Part shown: positions 26,236 to 38,379 of the stretch, piece by piece
How positions within the stretch are numbered: the stretch's first letter is position 1
Layout: each line of letters begins with the position of its first letter
Assembly (NCBI GenBank): GCA_964006375.1
Contig: OZ023265.1
Location: 112,547,084 to 112,611,083, forward strand
Direction: 5' to 3'
DNA length: 64,000 bases
Origin: Tillus elongatus
Lineage: Eukaryota; Arthropoda; Insecta; Coleoptera; Cleridae
Notes under the pieces: model-generated
Told to the model about the DNA's origin: nothing
Database searches by the model: none
The model's input: the letters and a program-made list of their open reading frames with translations, nothing else
Made by a program: the position numbers and the translations under genes

Positions 26236-26590
26236 GGGATAGGAATATGAATATTTTCTTTGTGGTCTAGTTGGACCCTAAATTTATTTCATGAGAATGT
26301 CTTTCTAAAGAGAGTAGAGTTTCACAGCTACATATGTGGAAGTTATGATTCAATTTTCAGCATTATTTTTACAAGCACATGCAGTACTTTTATGTATCAT
26401 GCATCGTATAAATTATTTTCGAAACATATGTTACTATTATTATTATTGCTGTTACTTCTTAAGCCAGAGAAGTAGTCTCTACCACAATAGTATTAATCAT
26501 GTATTTTGAAGCTAATTTTTAAGTTTTCTCTGGAGGCAATTTATTAGTTGTTGTTGCCCTTACCTGGTGAAATCGTTCAATAGTAGACGA
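26236..26590. other. no recognisable feature
   Basis: A short (TTA)n-like stretch near 26,434-26,460 is the only structure seen. Confidence 0.5.
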
Positions 26591-26613
26591 AGGTTATGTA
26601 GACGAAGGTTATA

Positions 26614-26663
26614 GTGCTATCGGGGCGGCAAAGCCGCGTACGAGCCCTGAGGGAGAAAAAAAA
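26614..26663 (+). mobile_element. short structured A-tailed retroposon tail, copy 1
   Basis: GTGCTATCGGGGCGGCAAA and GCCGCG then GAGCCCTGAGGG end in an A run. GCGGC-AAA-GCCGC forms a hairpin inside a longer TCGGGGC/GCCCTGA helix. Upstream, TAGACGAAGGTTAT is tandemly repeated twice. A second copy lies at 34,669-34,752 on the minus strand. Confidence 0.7.
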
Positions 26664-26960
26664 TATTGACGAAGACACTATTTCTCTGGCTTCACAAAAT
26701 CTGATTTTCCTCTCTATCGCTGGTTTCGCATCATCATACAGGAAAAAAATGTAACTGATTTAACGTGTTTATGTCAACTACAAATATAAATTCGTTGCTA
26801 CGTTATGACGTTTTGTTAAATTCCTTACAAATGAAAGTAAAATGAAAATGACAGATGACGTTTGTAAGATGTCTACGTGATGTGAGTCAATATTTTACAT
26901 AAGAGTAGAATCGAACTATGAAATAATTGTTATATCAACAATTACAGCAATAAAATAACT
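26655..26960 (-). repeat. Penelope-like remnant, minus copy
   Basis: On the minus strand, TGATGATGCGAAACC (complement of about 26,722-26,736) is a hammerhead core that has lost stem II. The sequence upstream of it (higher coordinates) is homologous to 28,340-28,497 (shared CATCACGTAGA, CGTCATCTGTCATTT). The sequence downstream resembles 27,900-27,950. Confidence 0.55.
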
Positions 26961-27812
<852 letters not shown>

Positions 27813-27855
27813 ATTTGATGTTGACGTAGTTGTAATGAATACGTCTAAATCAATT

Positions 27856-27990
27856 TAATTGTCTCCTGTCTGATGATGCTGCCCAGCAACGAAGCCGGCT
27901 ACAGAGAAGAAAGCGAACATTTGTGAAATTAGAAAAATACTCTCTATGTCTATATTTAGTATGGAATGGTTTCAATAAGCTAGGACAACA
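27856..27990 (+). ncRNA. hammerhead-like motif in Penelope-like remnant
   Basis: CTGATGA (27,870-27,876) is followed by a short stem TGCT/AGCA and GAAGCCGGCT (27,891-27,900). Stem I is kept: ACAGAGA (27,901-27,907) pairs with TCTC(C)TGT (27,862-27,869). Position 15.1 is G rather than A, and its partner 16.1 is C rather than U, so the pair is preserved but changed. Extra AC before GAAG makes activity doubtful. The following GAACATTTGTGAA...TATGGAATGG block defines the family. Confidence 0.5.
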
Positions 27991-28004
27991 ACAATTAGTG
28001 AGTT

Positions 28005-28140
28005 AAAGAGGTCTTCTATTGAAGAGCTTGCCGATTTATATAGAAATCTAGAGATTAGGCAGATGGACCCTCTCAAGAATGCGTGGTTTAACCAAGAGTG
28101 CATAAGACAGAATACTATTGTCAATTAGCAGTTTGATTTG
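28005..28140 (+). other. unassigned 42-codon open stretch
   Basis: Reads ELKRSSIEELADLYRNLE and DPLKNAWFNQECIRQNT to a stop at about 28,138. It has no start codon and no recognised family. It could be the tail of a decayed mobile-element gene. Confidence 0.3.
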
Positions 28141-28309
28141 ATGGATTTTTGTTTCTTGTGGACTAATATTTTTAATTAAAAATATTAAATAAAATACGTC
28201 TAGCCATATTGAAAATAGTGTAGTAAGTTGATGTTTGTCGATATTCTTGTAATATTGAGCCTGCTTCTATTGCTCTTATTATTAGTCAGGTATTTTAGTA
28301 TTCTGGTCC

Positions 28310-28610
28310 GTTATAGTTATTTTTGTTGTGACAAATTGTTTTTATTTTCGTGTTAAATATAGACATGCATCACGTAGATATTTTAAAGACGTCATCTGTC
28401 ATTTACATTTCATTTTTTAAACATGAGTGGTCAAAATATTGTAACATGGCAAAGGGTTTTATTTACAGTTATCGATATTTACAGTAAAGACAAATTCAAT
28501 TTTTAACTGTCTGACGATGCCGTAAAAGACGACACCGGTTGTAACCACTTGCCAAGTCAGTAAATAAGTCTCTGCATCTCAATCCAGTATTCTGTTACAA
28601 CCTGTGTTCA
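28310..28610 (+). repeat. Penelope-like remnant with decayed hammerhead
   Basis: CTGACGA (28,511-28,517, a permitted core variant) is followed by CGTAAAAGACG and ACACCGGTT instead of GAAACCGGTT. The upstream sequence matches the inverted copy at 26.7-26.9 kb. Confidence 0.5.
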
Positions 28611-29940
28611 ATGGTTTGCTTTTCTTTATTGAAGCTACGTCTTGAAAGAAGGCTTAAATAAAAGAAGCACTTTCAAAGACATAAACCCTTCAACTTTGAC
28701 TCACTAAAAAATGTATCATCTTTTTAGCGTTAGAAAAAGCAAACTGTCTGTGGAGGAATGCGTAAGCGAATCTATTGGTTGTCTGGATCCATACAAGATA
28801 AATTGCCATGCCTCTACAACAAAATCCCGAAAACAACGTCTTTTTATATTGACAAATTGCCGCTTAAATATTAACGAGTGTATTCAGTGGTCAATTGCTG
28901 AGATGACAGAGAATATTTTTATATCTCCCTTGACAAGGGTAAACTGAATGTCTTTCATAGTGTTTGTTTTTCATCAACTAAGTAATTTAAAATTCTATCT
29001 CCTGTAGAGCTTCCTGATTCACGCAAAAAGGATCTCTTTATTTCAATCTAGACTGGCCTATTTGAAAGTTATTTCCCTTTCAGACTTAAAAGTCGCAAAA
29101 AGAAACTTTTTACGCTTAAACGTGAAGCCGTGAAGTACGATTGTGTTTTTCTCGTGCAAAGTAGCAAGACAATTCTCCGCAAAAATTTTCATTCTGGCCA
29201 AGTTTTAGAAACTCTAATGTATCCTGCATATTTTAGACACTATAAAACTAGGCCTTTTTACCTCTGAGTTGACACTATTTCCGTTCGTTTTTCTAGCGAT
29301 GCTTTATATACTGAAGTAGGGTATTCACTATAGACAGGACTGATATTTTAAATTGCTTTTTTGTTTACACACTCTCGCAATTTATTTGCAAGCGCTTTCT
29401 ATATAGCAAAAGCTAGATTGCGACGAGGAATGAAACATGTACCACCTGTTCTCGTTTACAGGGATAAAAGAAACTCATTTTTTACATACATAACCTTAGT
29501 TATAAGTCATAAATTTTCAAGAGATACTCGGTGAACGCAATTCATGACGTTCCACCCTTACGAATAAATATTTAAAATTCTCTAAATGTTTTTTTAAGAA
29601 TAATCTAGAAGATATGCGTCCTCTTTAGTGCGGTAGCGAATGAGTAAAAGTAAATGTTTACCATGCCTTTGTTTTAGTTATTAGAACCTTCGCAAGTCTT
29701 TTGAAATATGCGAGGATGTAAGTTGTGAGTTTGTTTAAAGAGCTTTAAGAGTTGCTGAGCTCAATACAGCGTTAGTAAAAAGTATGTAAAGGCACTTATG
29801 TTTTGTTTGCGTTAATACAATGCATGTATACACAAGTTTAAATCGAGGCAAATCAATATAGAATATATGTATGTATAAATATGTTTCAGCTTCCTTTTGT
29901 AAATAAGTTTTGTGGTCTTCTTATTCCCGGTTACGAATCC
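28611..29940. other. no recognisable feature
   Basis: The longest open stretch (28,711-28,947, 78 codons) shows no recognisable motif and I do not call it a gene. Confidence 0.45.
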
Positions 29941-30320
29941 CCACTTTTTTTTATTGTAGAGCAAACCAGTTCAGGAACATGTATGCTATTCATGGTTGTT
30001 TTATCTGCCATGAGCTATTGTCTAATATTAAGAAACAATAAAAAATTATAACGATAAGATGCTTTAGTTAGAAACATAAATTTAAAATAGTTTGGTCGAT
30101 AACTTAGTAACATTATTTGGTAGACTTACATTCGTATGTACACATCCATACTCACACACACACTCACATGCGCACAAATACCCATACATACTTGATTTAT
30201 ATTTTAACTCTGATCATGGACCATTAAACACATCTTGTAGAAGTCTGTTTCTTAGTCTTCTTTGTTATAGTCTTGCACCAAGATTGTAATGTACTGCTCC
30301 AGGACATTCAGTTAAGTTGT

Positions 30321-32930
30321 TCAGGAAGTTTTTATGAAGTCACTGATTACTGGTATGTTTAATTCGCGATGTATTTGCGTGTTCCTAATGAACCCCGGTG
30401 CATCGGTGATGATTCGTAGTACTTTGTTCTGGAAAGTTTGTGCCATATTTATTGTTGAATTTGACGCTTTTCCCCATATTGAACAGCCATATGTGAGAAC
30501 TGGTCTAAGAATACTTTTGTAGATGAGAGTTCCGCATTCAATCTTCAGTGATGATTTTCTGTTTATAATGGAGTACAGCAATTTTAGACGTCCATAAGCC
30601 TGCTGAGTTCTGTTTTTGATATGATGCCTCCAGGTTAAGGTACGATCGTAATGTAAGCCTAAATATTTGACGGATTCGTGTTTGTGATTCCAAGGGATTG
30701 ATTTTTTATCTATTTGTAACGGTGGCGGATTTGGTCCTCTTAAGAGCGCAAAGATTTTAGCTTGACTCTTTGATGAGTTTATAGTGATTCCCCAGCTCTT
30801 GCACCATTTTGTAACTTTATTTAAGGAATTTTGTAAAAGGTTGCTGGATTCGATTATGCTTTTGTGTTGTGTTGCTATCGCTGTATCGTCCGCATACATC
30901 GCTAATAAGGCGCCTTGTTCGCATGCTATGTCGCTTACCTATAAATTATATAGTGTAGGTCCCAATATGGAACCTTGAAGTACTCCTGCGTGAACTGCTT
31001 CAGTTGTGGAAAATTCAGCGTTTTTTCTTACTGCAAATGTTCTATTTTGTGTGAAGCTGGCAATGATTTTGAGTAGATAGGAGGGTAAGTCTTGGATTCT
31101 AGCTAATTTGAAGAGGAGCCCGTCGATCCATATTTTATCAAAAGCTTGTGTTGCGCCAAGGAATGCTACGGTGGTATATTTTTTGTTTTCGAATTCTTTG
31201 ACAATAATTTCATTTAAACGAAGGTGTTGATGAAAAGTTGAATGCTTTTTTTCTAAACCCAAACTGTGTGGGGGTAGGGTATTATGCTCTTCCATAAATT
31301 CGTTCAGTCGCCTCAGCATCAGTTTTTCGAAAAGCTTGCCTAAAGTGCATAGCAAGCTGATAGGCCTATAGCCTGATCGGTGCATCTTGTTTTCTCCATG
31401 TTTCAGGAACATGATAATTACAGAGTGTTTCCATGTGTGTGGAAAATAGCCAGTTTTCAGGCATGCATTAAATATAAGCGCTAATGTCTCAAAACACTTA
31501 TTGGTCAGATTTTTAAGAACTATGTTCGGTATGAGACCATGACCAGGGGATTTTTTTATTGGTGTTATTTTGGTTAAATCAGATATTTCGTCTGAGGTAA
31601 TTATCGAGAAGCTGTTTGGGCTTATATTAGGAAGCACATTATCAATAAATGATTTAATTTCTTTGGTGAGGGTGTGATTTCGAAACGGCGCTGGAACATA
31701 AACGTATTCGAGATGCTCGGTAAATATTCTACACTTGCCCCTATCTGTATCGTGAACTTCGTTGTTAGTTTTCAAGCTGTATGTAGTTTGTGGTTGTCGA
31801 AGTATTTTTTGGTAGCTCTCCACATTGAGGAATCTGCTGCTTCTAGTTCACTTATATATTTTTGATATGGTGATATTCTATGTTCATCAAGTTCTCTTTT
31901 TACTTGGTGACTTAATTGATTAGGTCTGGTTTTCAATTGACTAGTATGATTAACAGCCATAGTCGTCTGACCCTGTTTTTCTCTTTAATTAGATCTAGGA
32001 TATATTGAGGTGTTATGTATGACTTCTTTGGTCTTGATAGTTAATTTGGAATAATGGTTGCTTCATGAACTGCATGCACAATGCATGTTGTTAAATGTTT
32101 TACAGCGCTGTCTATATCTTGTCGCGTGGCGACTCTGTGTAGGTGTGTCAAACGTATGTCGATATCTTCTTGAAACTTTTTCCAATCAACCCTACCATTT
32201 ATCAGTCTTGGTGGTTGTTTCAAGGGTTCTGGCTTATCACAAAATGATAGAAGAACTGGTAGATGATCTGAGTCTAGTTCTGTGAGTACTACTTGATGAG
32301 CTGGAGTGATAGTACTTCTTATTTGGTCAATGTCTAGTATATCCCCTAGGTAATTAGAGCGGAAATCTGTATATGTTGGTTCGCTAGGTGCGACTACTAA
32401 AATATTGTGCTTGCTTGTTATTGTATTAAGTCTGGCCCCGTTTGGGTTATTTGCTCTACATCCCCAGATTGTATTTTTGGAATTCAGTTTGCCAGGTAGT
32501 AGCGTAGGGTTGCTATCAGAGAAGATAGAGGTGATATCTTGTTCAGATATACTTAGATGTGGTGCCTTATATTCTGCTATTACCTTTAACTGGTTGCTGT
32601 TTTTTATACACAGTTCAATGCACACAGCCTCCATATATACTAGGTTTGGCAACATTTTATTGTAACGAGAAATGTTTTTCTTAATAAGAATTGCCGCACC
32701 GCCTGAAGCGCGATGTGTTTCACGGTCCTTCATGTATATTTTGTATTTTGGAATATTAAAGGATTCTTCTTTAATCAGGTGTGTTTCGCCGATGGACATA
32801 ATATCTACTTATGTTGGCACAAAAAGTTTATTAGTTCTGTTCGCTGCCTTTTGATACCATTGGCACTAAAATTAATAATTGTTAAATTATGAAGAATACG
32901 ATTATTATAGAGAGACATTTTGAAAAAATG
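30321..32930 (-). pseudogene. jockey ORF2 (endonuclease-reverse transcriptase), broken
   Basis: Degenerate version of the 906-residue ORF2 at 38,366. Long pieces remain open: an endonuclease part (32,041-32,799, with SIGETHLIKEESF in place of the intact copy's ISETHL), a reverse transcriptase part (30,939-31,823, with YRPISLLCTLGKLFEKL), and the palm with MYADDTAIATQ starting at 30,899. In motif A the intact copy has FLDATQAFD; this copy has FLGATQAFD, so a catalytic Asp is Gly. GVPQGS reads GVLQGS. Several frameshifts and stops separate the pieces. It cannot move itself. Confidence 0.9.
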
Positions 32931-33381
32931 TTGGTATTAGTTCGCTTATGAAGTTTTTTAATTTTTGGACGTACGGTTTTATTAGATCTGTGATAAAGGA
33001 TATGACTAGTTCTATTAATGATTCTTGTGTGTCTTGGTCGGTTTGACTATTTCTTTGGCTTGGTGTTCTTGGTCTTACTGTGTCTGCGAAAGTTTTGTTT
33101 GTATTTTCCCGGGAAATATGGTTATTCGTGTGGCGCGCATGTAAGTTCTTAGCGCTATTAGTTTCAATTTTATATTGAGATTCCTCTAATCGATGTTGTT
33201 TATAGGTTTGTTCACTTTTATTAATTTGTTGCTTCGAAGTGCTGTAATAATTGCATCCTTTATAGCTGACTGGATGCGCTTCATTACAGTTTACGCAGGT
33301 AGGTTTCTCGTTAAGTTGCTTTTGGCATTCGGAGTAATGGTGGTTATCACTGCATTTAACACATTGTGGTGTTAGTTCGCA
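32931..33381 (-). pseudogene. jockey ORF1 3' portion, broken
   Basis: Matches the C-terminal half of ORF1 at 37,168 from the zinc-knuckle region onward. Truncation at 33,381 removes the first knuckle and the whole N-terminal half. Confidence 0.8.
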
Positions 33382-33384
33382 TCT

Positions 33385-33725
33385 ATATACATCTGTTTCA
33401 CCATAGAGTAATATGTGTTTGATAGTGGCAGATTAGATATTAACGGTCAGTTCAGAACTGAGACGGGCCGGGGGAATCTGGCTATCTAATTAAGAAAGTA
33501 TTGTTCAATCTATTTGTACATAAATGTTATTTTTTGCACTTCTTGTCCGTATGAACTTTAACTATGCCAAATGTTACACTCCACTAATATGCTTAAAATG
33601 GGTACAAAGTTTTTTCTTCAGGCATTAATATATAGATATTGAGCTGTACCGTAGAAATGATTCATTGTGTGGGTACTAGGGGGGCAAGTTCGCGCTTGTT
33701 TGAAGAAATCTTTTCACATTTAAAA
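33385..33725. other. no recognisable feature
   Basis: A short GC-rich patch (GACGGGCCGGGGG) near 33,460 is the only distinctive point. Confidence 0.45.
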
Positions 33726-34668
33726 AACTCTGGACGCAGCAAGTGCGTTATGGTAGTGAATTTTCATAAAAATGTTTTTAATTGCAAATATGTGTGTTTC
33801 CTTTTTAAGAAAGCAGGCATCAATTTTGGTTACCAGTATAACCTATATAGTAAAAACAATGTGCCATGTTTCATGAAAATAACTTTATTGTGTGAAAATG
33901 TACAAAAATTTCCAAAAGTGAACTTAAAGTGTTCCCGGAAAAACTCGTTTCTTGGTCAACCTTATAGGTTAATAGCAAATTGAGCTATTCAAATTTGAAG
34001 CATTTAATGAAAATTCGCTACCATAACGCACTTGCTGCGTCCCGAATTTATTTTCTTACAAACATGCATCGCTGAAATATTCGCAAATGCAATAACATAA
34101 GGCGTGTTTGATTAAAAAAAAAAGAAGAAAATTTGTATCACCAACGACTTATGGGCCATCCTGTGATTGTAGAATTTTTTTTTAAGATGTAGCTCAAGAC
34201 ACCCTATAATTAATATATACAAATTTTCTTCATATCATGTATAATAACGGATATATTGAGCTTTATTGATTTTTTACGAAAATTCTACAAAAATTATATA
34301 CCATTAAACGATAAACTCTAAAACTAAGGCTACTGCCAAGCATCAGAAAAAGGGTCTATTTGAAATGAATTTTCTGGAAACATTTTAGTAAAATGAAGGA
34401 CAATGACGGTTGAAACTAAGACTTCAGAGTTTGTAAAACATCCTTCTTGAGACATTTGATTTCCATATCCCGTATTAGATTCAAGTTCTTTGCCTAAATG
34501 TTGCCGATTTTGACGTTTTAAATCGCAACTTTGACGTTTTGAGGAAAACCACAATTTATTTTTCTTTAAATGCCTATAACTTTTTTGTATTTTGACCTAC
34601 ATAGTTAAATTTTGGTAGGTAGCTTACCTATAAGAATATTAACTAGCGTACCAAATTTGGTTGCCCTT

Positions 34669-34752
34669 TTTTTTTTTTTTTTTTTTGTTCCCTCAGGGCT
34701 CGTCCGCGGCCTTGCCGCCCCGATAGCACCGCAACCCTTGGTTGATTGTGCA
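34669..34752 (-). mobile_element. short structured A-tailed retroposon, copy 2
   Basis: An 84-bp insertion with a T run (poly(A) on the minus strand) flanked by the 11-bp duplication TGGTTGCCCTT (34,658-34,668 and 34,753-34,763). The paralogue at about 60,342-60,352 has the empty site with one copy of that word. Same core and hairpin (GCGGC-AAG-GCCGC) as at 26,614. Confidence 0.88.
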
Positions 34753-34934
34753 TGGTTGCCCTTACTTTGTTAATTCCGGAGATATAACTTTTTTTTCGAA
34801 AGAAAACACAAAATTTTCCGAGAAAACCTGGGCAGATTTTCCTGGCTAACGAACTTATCCAAGCCATTTGCAAAAGGAATTTTTCCACCAAATTTAGTCA
34901 AAATCGGCCTATTATTTTTTGAGTTATCGGTGTG

Positions 34935-35038
<104 letters not shown>

Positions 35039-35174
35039 ATATAAAAATTGAAACTGACCCCGGATATGTGTTCTAGGGGGCCTAGTTCGCGGTCATTTGA
35101 AGAAATTTTTTCAAAATTCAAAAGTCGGGATCTCCTCATTAGTGAATTTTTTTAAAGAAAATTCACTAAAAATC

Positions 35175-35830
35175 GAGGTCTGCTCAATAGCTAATTTTTC
35201 CTATGAAAATTTGCAAAAGATTACAGGCTATTGAACCATACACTATAAGTAAAACTACTGCCAAAGTATCAAAAAAGGGTCTGTTTGAAATAATTTTCTG
35301 CAAATATTTTAGTTAAATAAAGGAGAATGGCGGCTGAAGCTAAATATTAAGGCTTTGTAACACACAACCGGTATTTGTTTCAGGTTCTTTGTCTAAATGT
35401 TGCACAATTTTTACGTTTCTGATCGCGACTGTGACGTTTTAAGAAAGAAAGCTATAAAATTTCAAAGTAATTTTTTCGTTATTTCTAGACCTTTTTGTGC
35501 CAAAACACTGAATCCTGGCCTGTAATATATAATAGATTTTATTATCCATACAACATATTTTGGTTGCATGTGTTTCTCTGGTCATCAGTGGCCACCATTT
35601 TTTTTAAATGGCTATAAGGTTTTTTCTTTTTACTTTGATCCGAAGTTTGGAATATGGTACACTTTTTAAAATAAAAACCTGTGCACCAAATTTGGTTTCC
35701 ATAGATATAAGTTTTTCCGAAAGATACCCAAAATTTTCCAGGAAATTGATAACGAAGCTCTCCAAGCTGCTTGCAAAAAAACACAAACCAAATTTAATCA
35801 AAATTGGCCCATTATATATTACGATTACGG
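35175..35830 (+). repeat. family A long-body fragment
   Basis: Resembles 34,180-34,930 without a TA array (shared ACTGCCAA, CATTTTAGT/ATTTTAGTT and AATTTTCCAGG blocks). Probably an older copy. Confidence 0.55.
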
Positions 35831-36180
35831 TTTGACGAGCTTGTAGCCGTCTTTCTCCCTTATCGTTAGTAGTTTTTCTCTTCGTTCGCTCTAGTTTGAT
35901 GACGCGTTGCGAGCATTGCATATTTTCCAACAAATAATGCTCATTAAAAAATGTATCTACTTGCCCAATCAAACTTTTCTTTTCATTATAAAATCTTGGA
36001 ATGTACGCGCTTAAATTATTTTTCATTATTTCTTTATGGTTTACTAGATCGTTTGCCGTATTTCGGTCCTTTAACTCAACCTTTACACCAATTGTTTTAA
36101 TATCCAAAACATTACTAAATAAACTAGTTAATTCTAAATAATTTTAAAGCAGAAAAATTATTGTTATCGCGTAAGAAATT
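35831..36180 (-). pseudogene. old LINE ORF1 fragment, second partial copy
   Basis: Minus strand reads DIKTIGVKVELKDRNTAND, LVNHKEIMKNNLSAYIPRF, then QVDTFFNEHYLLENMQCSQ to a basic RTKRK stretch. It is a paralogue of the relic at 36,560-36,830 and 41,398-41,560, ending at about 35,831. Confidence 0.65.
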
Positions 36181-36437
36181 AAATTTGTTATTAGTTGTAA
36201 TTGCGTTTGTTGGGAACTGTTCAATCTTGCCAGCTTCCTTAAAACGTACACAATTGGAAACAATTTCTTTAATTTTACGTTATGCCAAATACATCGGGCA
36301 GCTCTTTGACACCGTTGAGTGTGTTTCTACCTTAAGTAAATGTAAAAGTTTGAATTATTATCGCCATAGTATTTCTTTATTTTTGCATTGTTTTTCGCAT
36401 GTCCGTATCCAAGACAGTTTGGACATCGTACAACTGG

Positions 36438-36544
<107 letters not shown>

Positions 36545-36828
36545 TTTCAACTTAAAAACAACACTGTTAATCCGAACAAACTGAGGTAGTTGTGAACATT
36601 CAAATGGTAAGATTAGGGTTTGACTAGCTTCTCTTTCTCTCTTTTCGTTAGTAATTTTTCTTTTCGTTCGCTCTACTTTGATGACGCGTTGCAAGCACTG
36701 CATATTTTCTAACAAATAATTCTCATTAAAAAATGTATCCACTTGTCTAATCAAACTTTTCTTTTGATTATAGAATCTTTGAATGTACGCGATTAAATTA
36801 TTTTTCATTCATTATTCATGGTTTATAT

Positions 36829-36946
<118 letters not shown>

Positions 36947-37123
36947 TATGGTTTATGTTATAGTGGAGTCGTGCGCGAACATCGAAAACAGTTGGATGTG
37001 TACGATAGTGCTCTTGTTAAAAAGAAATATCTGCCTAACTTTTTGGTAAATATAAATATCTTTTATTAAAAGTGAACTTACAAATATATAAATTGAGTGC
37101 TAAACAGTCATACTGCATACCTT

Positions 37124-37153
37124 ATTAGGTCTCTCTCTGATGAGAGACCTAAT
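37124..37153 (+). promoter_or_regulatory. 12-bp-stem hairpin just upstream of ORF1
   Basis: ATTAGGTCTCTC (37,124-37,135) pairs perfectly with GAGAGACCTAAT (37,142-37,153), with a 6-nt loop TCTGAT. It ends 14 bp before the ORF1 ATG, so it could affect translation start or RNA binding. Confidence 0.7.
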
Positions 37154-37167
37154 TGAAGTTAATAACC

Positions 37168-38379
37168 ATGCACGGCAACGGGAGAGCAGAAGCAGCCGCA
37201 GCAGGAAATTCACAAACAGATCTCACAGAGACCCAGTTCTCTGCAAAGCGTAAACGCAATCCCAGCTCTCCGATACCTGGAGAACACGAAAAACGCTACC
37301 TCCTAGACGACCAGTCTCTAATACAAAACAACAAATATTTTCCGCTTCAAACAGTCAATAAAGACATAAATGAAACATTAAATATCAGTGAAAAAACAGT
37401 TAAGATAACGATACCACCGATTTATTTACACGAAGCAAATAATTATCAATTAGTTGAACAAGATATTGAAAATATCGTAGAGAACGAATTTACAACTCAA
37501 TATAAAAACAATGCCATAAAAATAAATTTAACAGACATTACTGACTACAGAAATTTAACAAAGTTCTATGATAATAATAATTTAAAATATCATACCTTTA
37601 AAGACCCCCAAAAATCTTTATTAACAGTAGTCATAAGAAATGTCCCGTTATCAGTTAAAGAAAAAGAAATATTAGAGGAATTGCAAGATAAGTACCCAGT
37701 TCAAAAGGTTGTTAGACTGCTTAATAGGGACAAAAGACCCCTGCCTTTATGTGCAGTAGACCTCGATAAGGATGAACAAGGCATGAAAATTTACGGGCTT
37801 ACAAAACTAAGACACTCAATAGTTTCTGTCGAACCGCGTAGAAAATCGCGAGAAATACCGCAATGTACACGTTGCCAAAGATTTGGACATACAAAAAACT
37901 ACTGCAAACTAACACCACGATGTGTTAAATGCAGTGATAACCACCATTACTCCGAATGCCAAAAGCAACCTAACGAGAGACCTACCTGCGTAAACTGTAA
38001 TGAAGCGCATCCAGCCAGCTATAAAGGATGCAATTATTACAGAACTTTAAAGCAACAAATTAATAAAAGTCAACAAACTTACAAACAACATCGATTAGAG
38101 GAATCTCAATATAAAATTGAAACTAATAGCGCTAAAAACTTACATGCGCGCCACACGAATAACCATATTTCCCGCACAAATACAAACAAAACTTTCGCAG
38201 ACACAGTAAGACCCAGAACACCAAGCCAAAGAAACAATCAAACCGACCAAGACACACAAGAATCATTAATAGAACTGGTCATATCCTTTATCACAGATCT
38301 AATAAAACCGTACGTCCAAAAAATAAAAAACTTCATAAGCGAACTAATACCAACATTTCTCCAAAATGTCTCTATATAG
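37168..38379 (+). CDS. jockey LINE ORF1, zinc-knuckle RNA-binding protein
   Basis: Gag-like protein that coats LINE RNA and forms the retrotransposition particle. The start is the ATG at 37,168 (context AACCATGC), giving 403 residues. A TTG-initiated reading five codons earlier is possible but unneeded. The N-terminal part is polar, with a likely basic nuclear signal KRKR near residue 30. A PRE_C2HC-type region (VVIRNVPLSVKEKEILEEL) lies in the middle. Three zinc knuckles follow: CTRCQRFGHTKNYC (from residue 233), CVKCSDNHHYSEC (from 252) and CVNCNEAHPASYKGC (from 274). This triple arrangement is usual for jockey ORF1. The last codons overlap the ORF2 start (ATGTCTCTATATAG), suggesting termination-reinitiation. 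No stop or frameshift is seen. Confidence 0.93.
   Translation: MHGNGRAEAAAAGNSQTDLTETQFSAKRKRNPSSPIPGEHEKRYLLDDQSLIQNNKYFPLQTVNKDINETLNISEKTVKITIPPIYLHEANNYQLVEQDIENIVENEFTTQYKNNAIKINLTDITDYRNLTKFYDNNNLKYHTFKDPQKSLLTVVIRNVPLSVKEKEILEELQDKYPVQKVVRLLNRDKRPLPLCAVDLDKDEQGMKIYGLTKLRHSIVSVEPRRKSREIPQCTRCQRFGHTKNYCKLTPRCVKCSDNHHYSECQKQPNERPTCVNCNEAHPASYKGCNYYRTLKQQINKSQQTYKQHRLEESQYKIETNSAKNLHARHTNNHISRTNTNKTFADTVRPRTPSQRNNQTDQDTQESLIELVISFITDLIKPYVQKIKNFISELIPTFLQNVSI

Larger units (their letters stand above)
29945..33381 (-). mobile_element. jockey-clade LINE, 5'-truncated copy
   Basis: Minus-strand copy of the element at 36,965. A T run at about 29,945-29,953 marks its poly(A) tail. Homology runs to 33,381, inside ORF1 near the first zinc knuckle, where it stops. 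The flanks do not show a clear target duplication. Confidence 0.9.

Noticed and set aside
28711..28947. Candidate 78-codon gene
   Set aside because: No recognisable motif, ordinary length for chance, and no splice or promoter support.
29945..33381. Treating the minus-strand LINE frames as several separate host genes
   Set aside because: They align in order with one jockey element and are broken pieces of its two ORFs.
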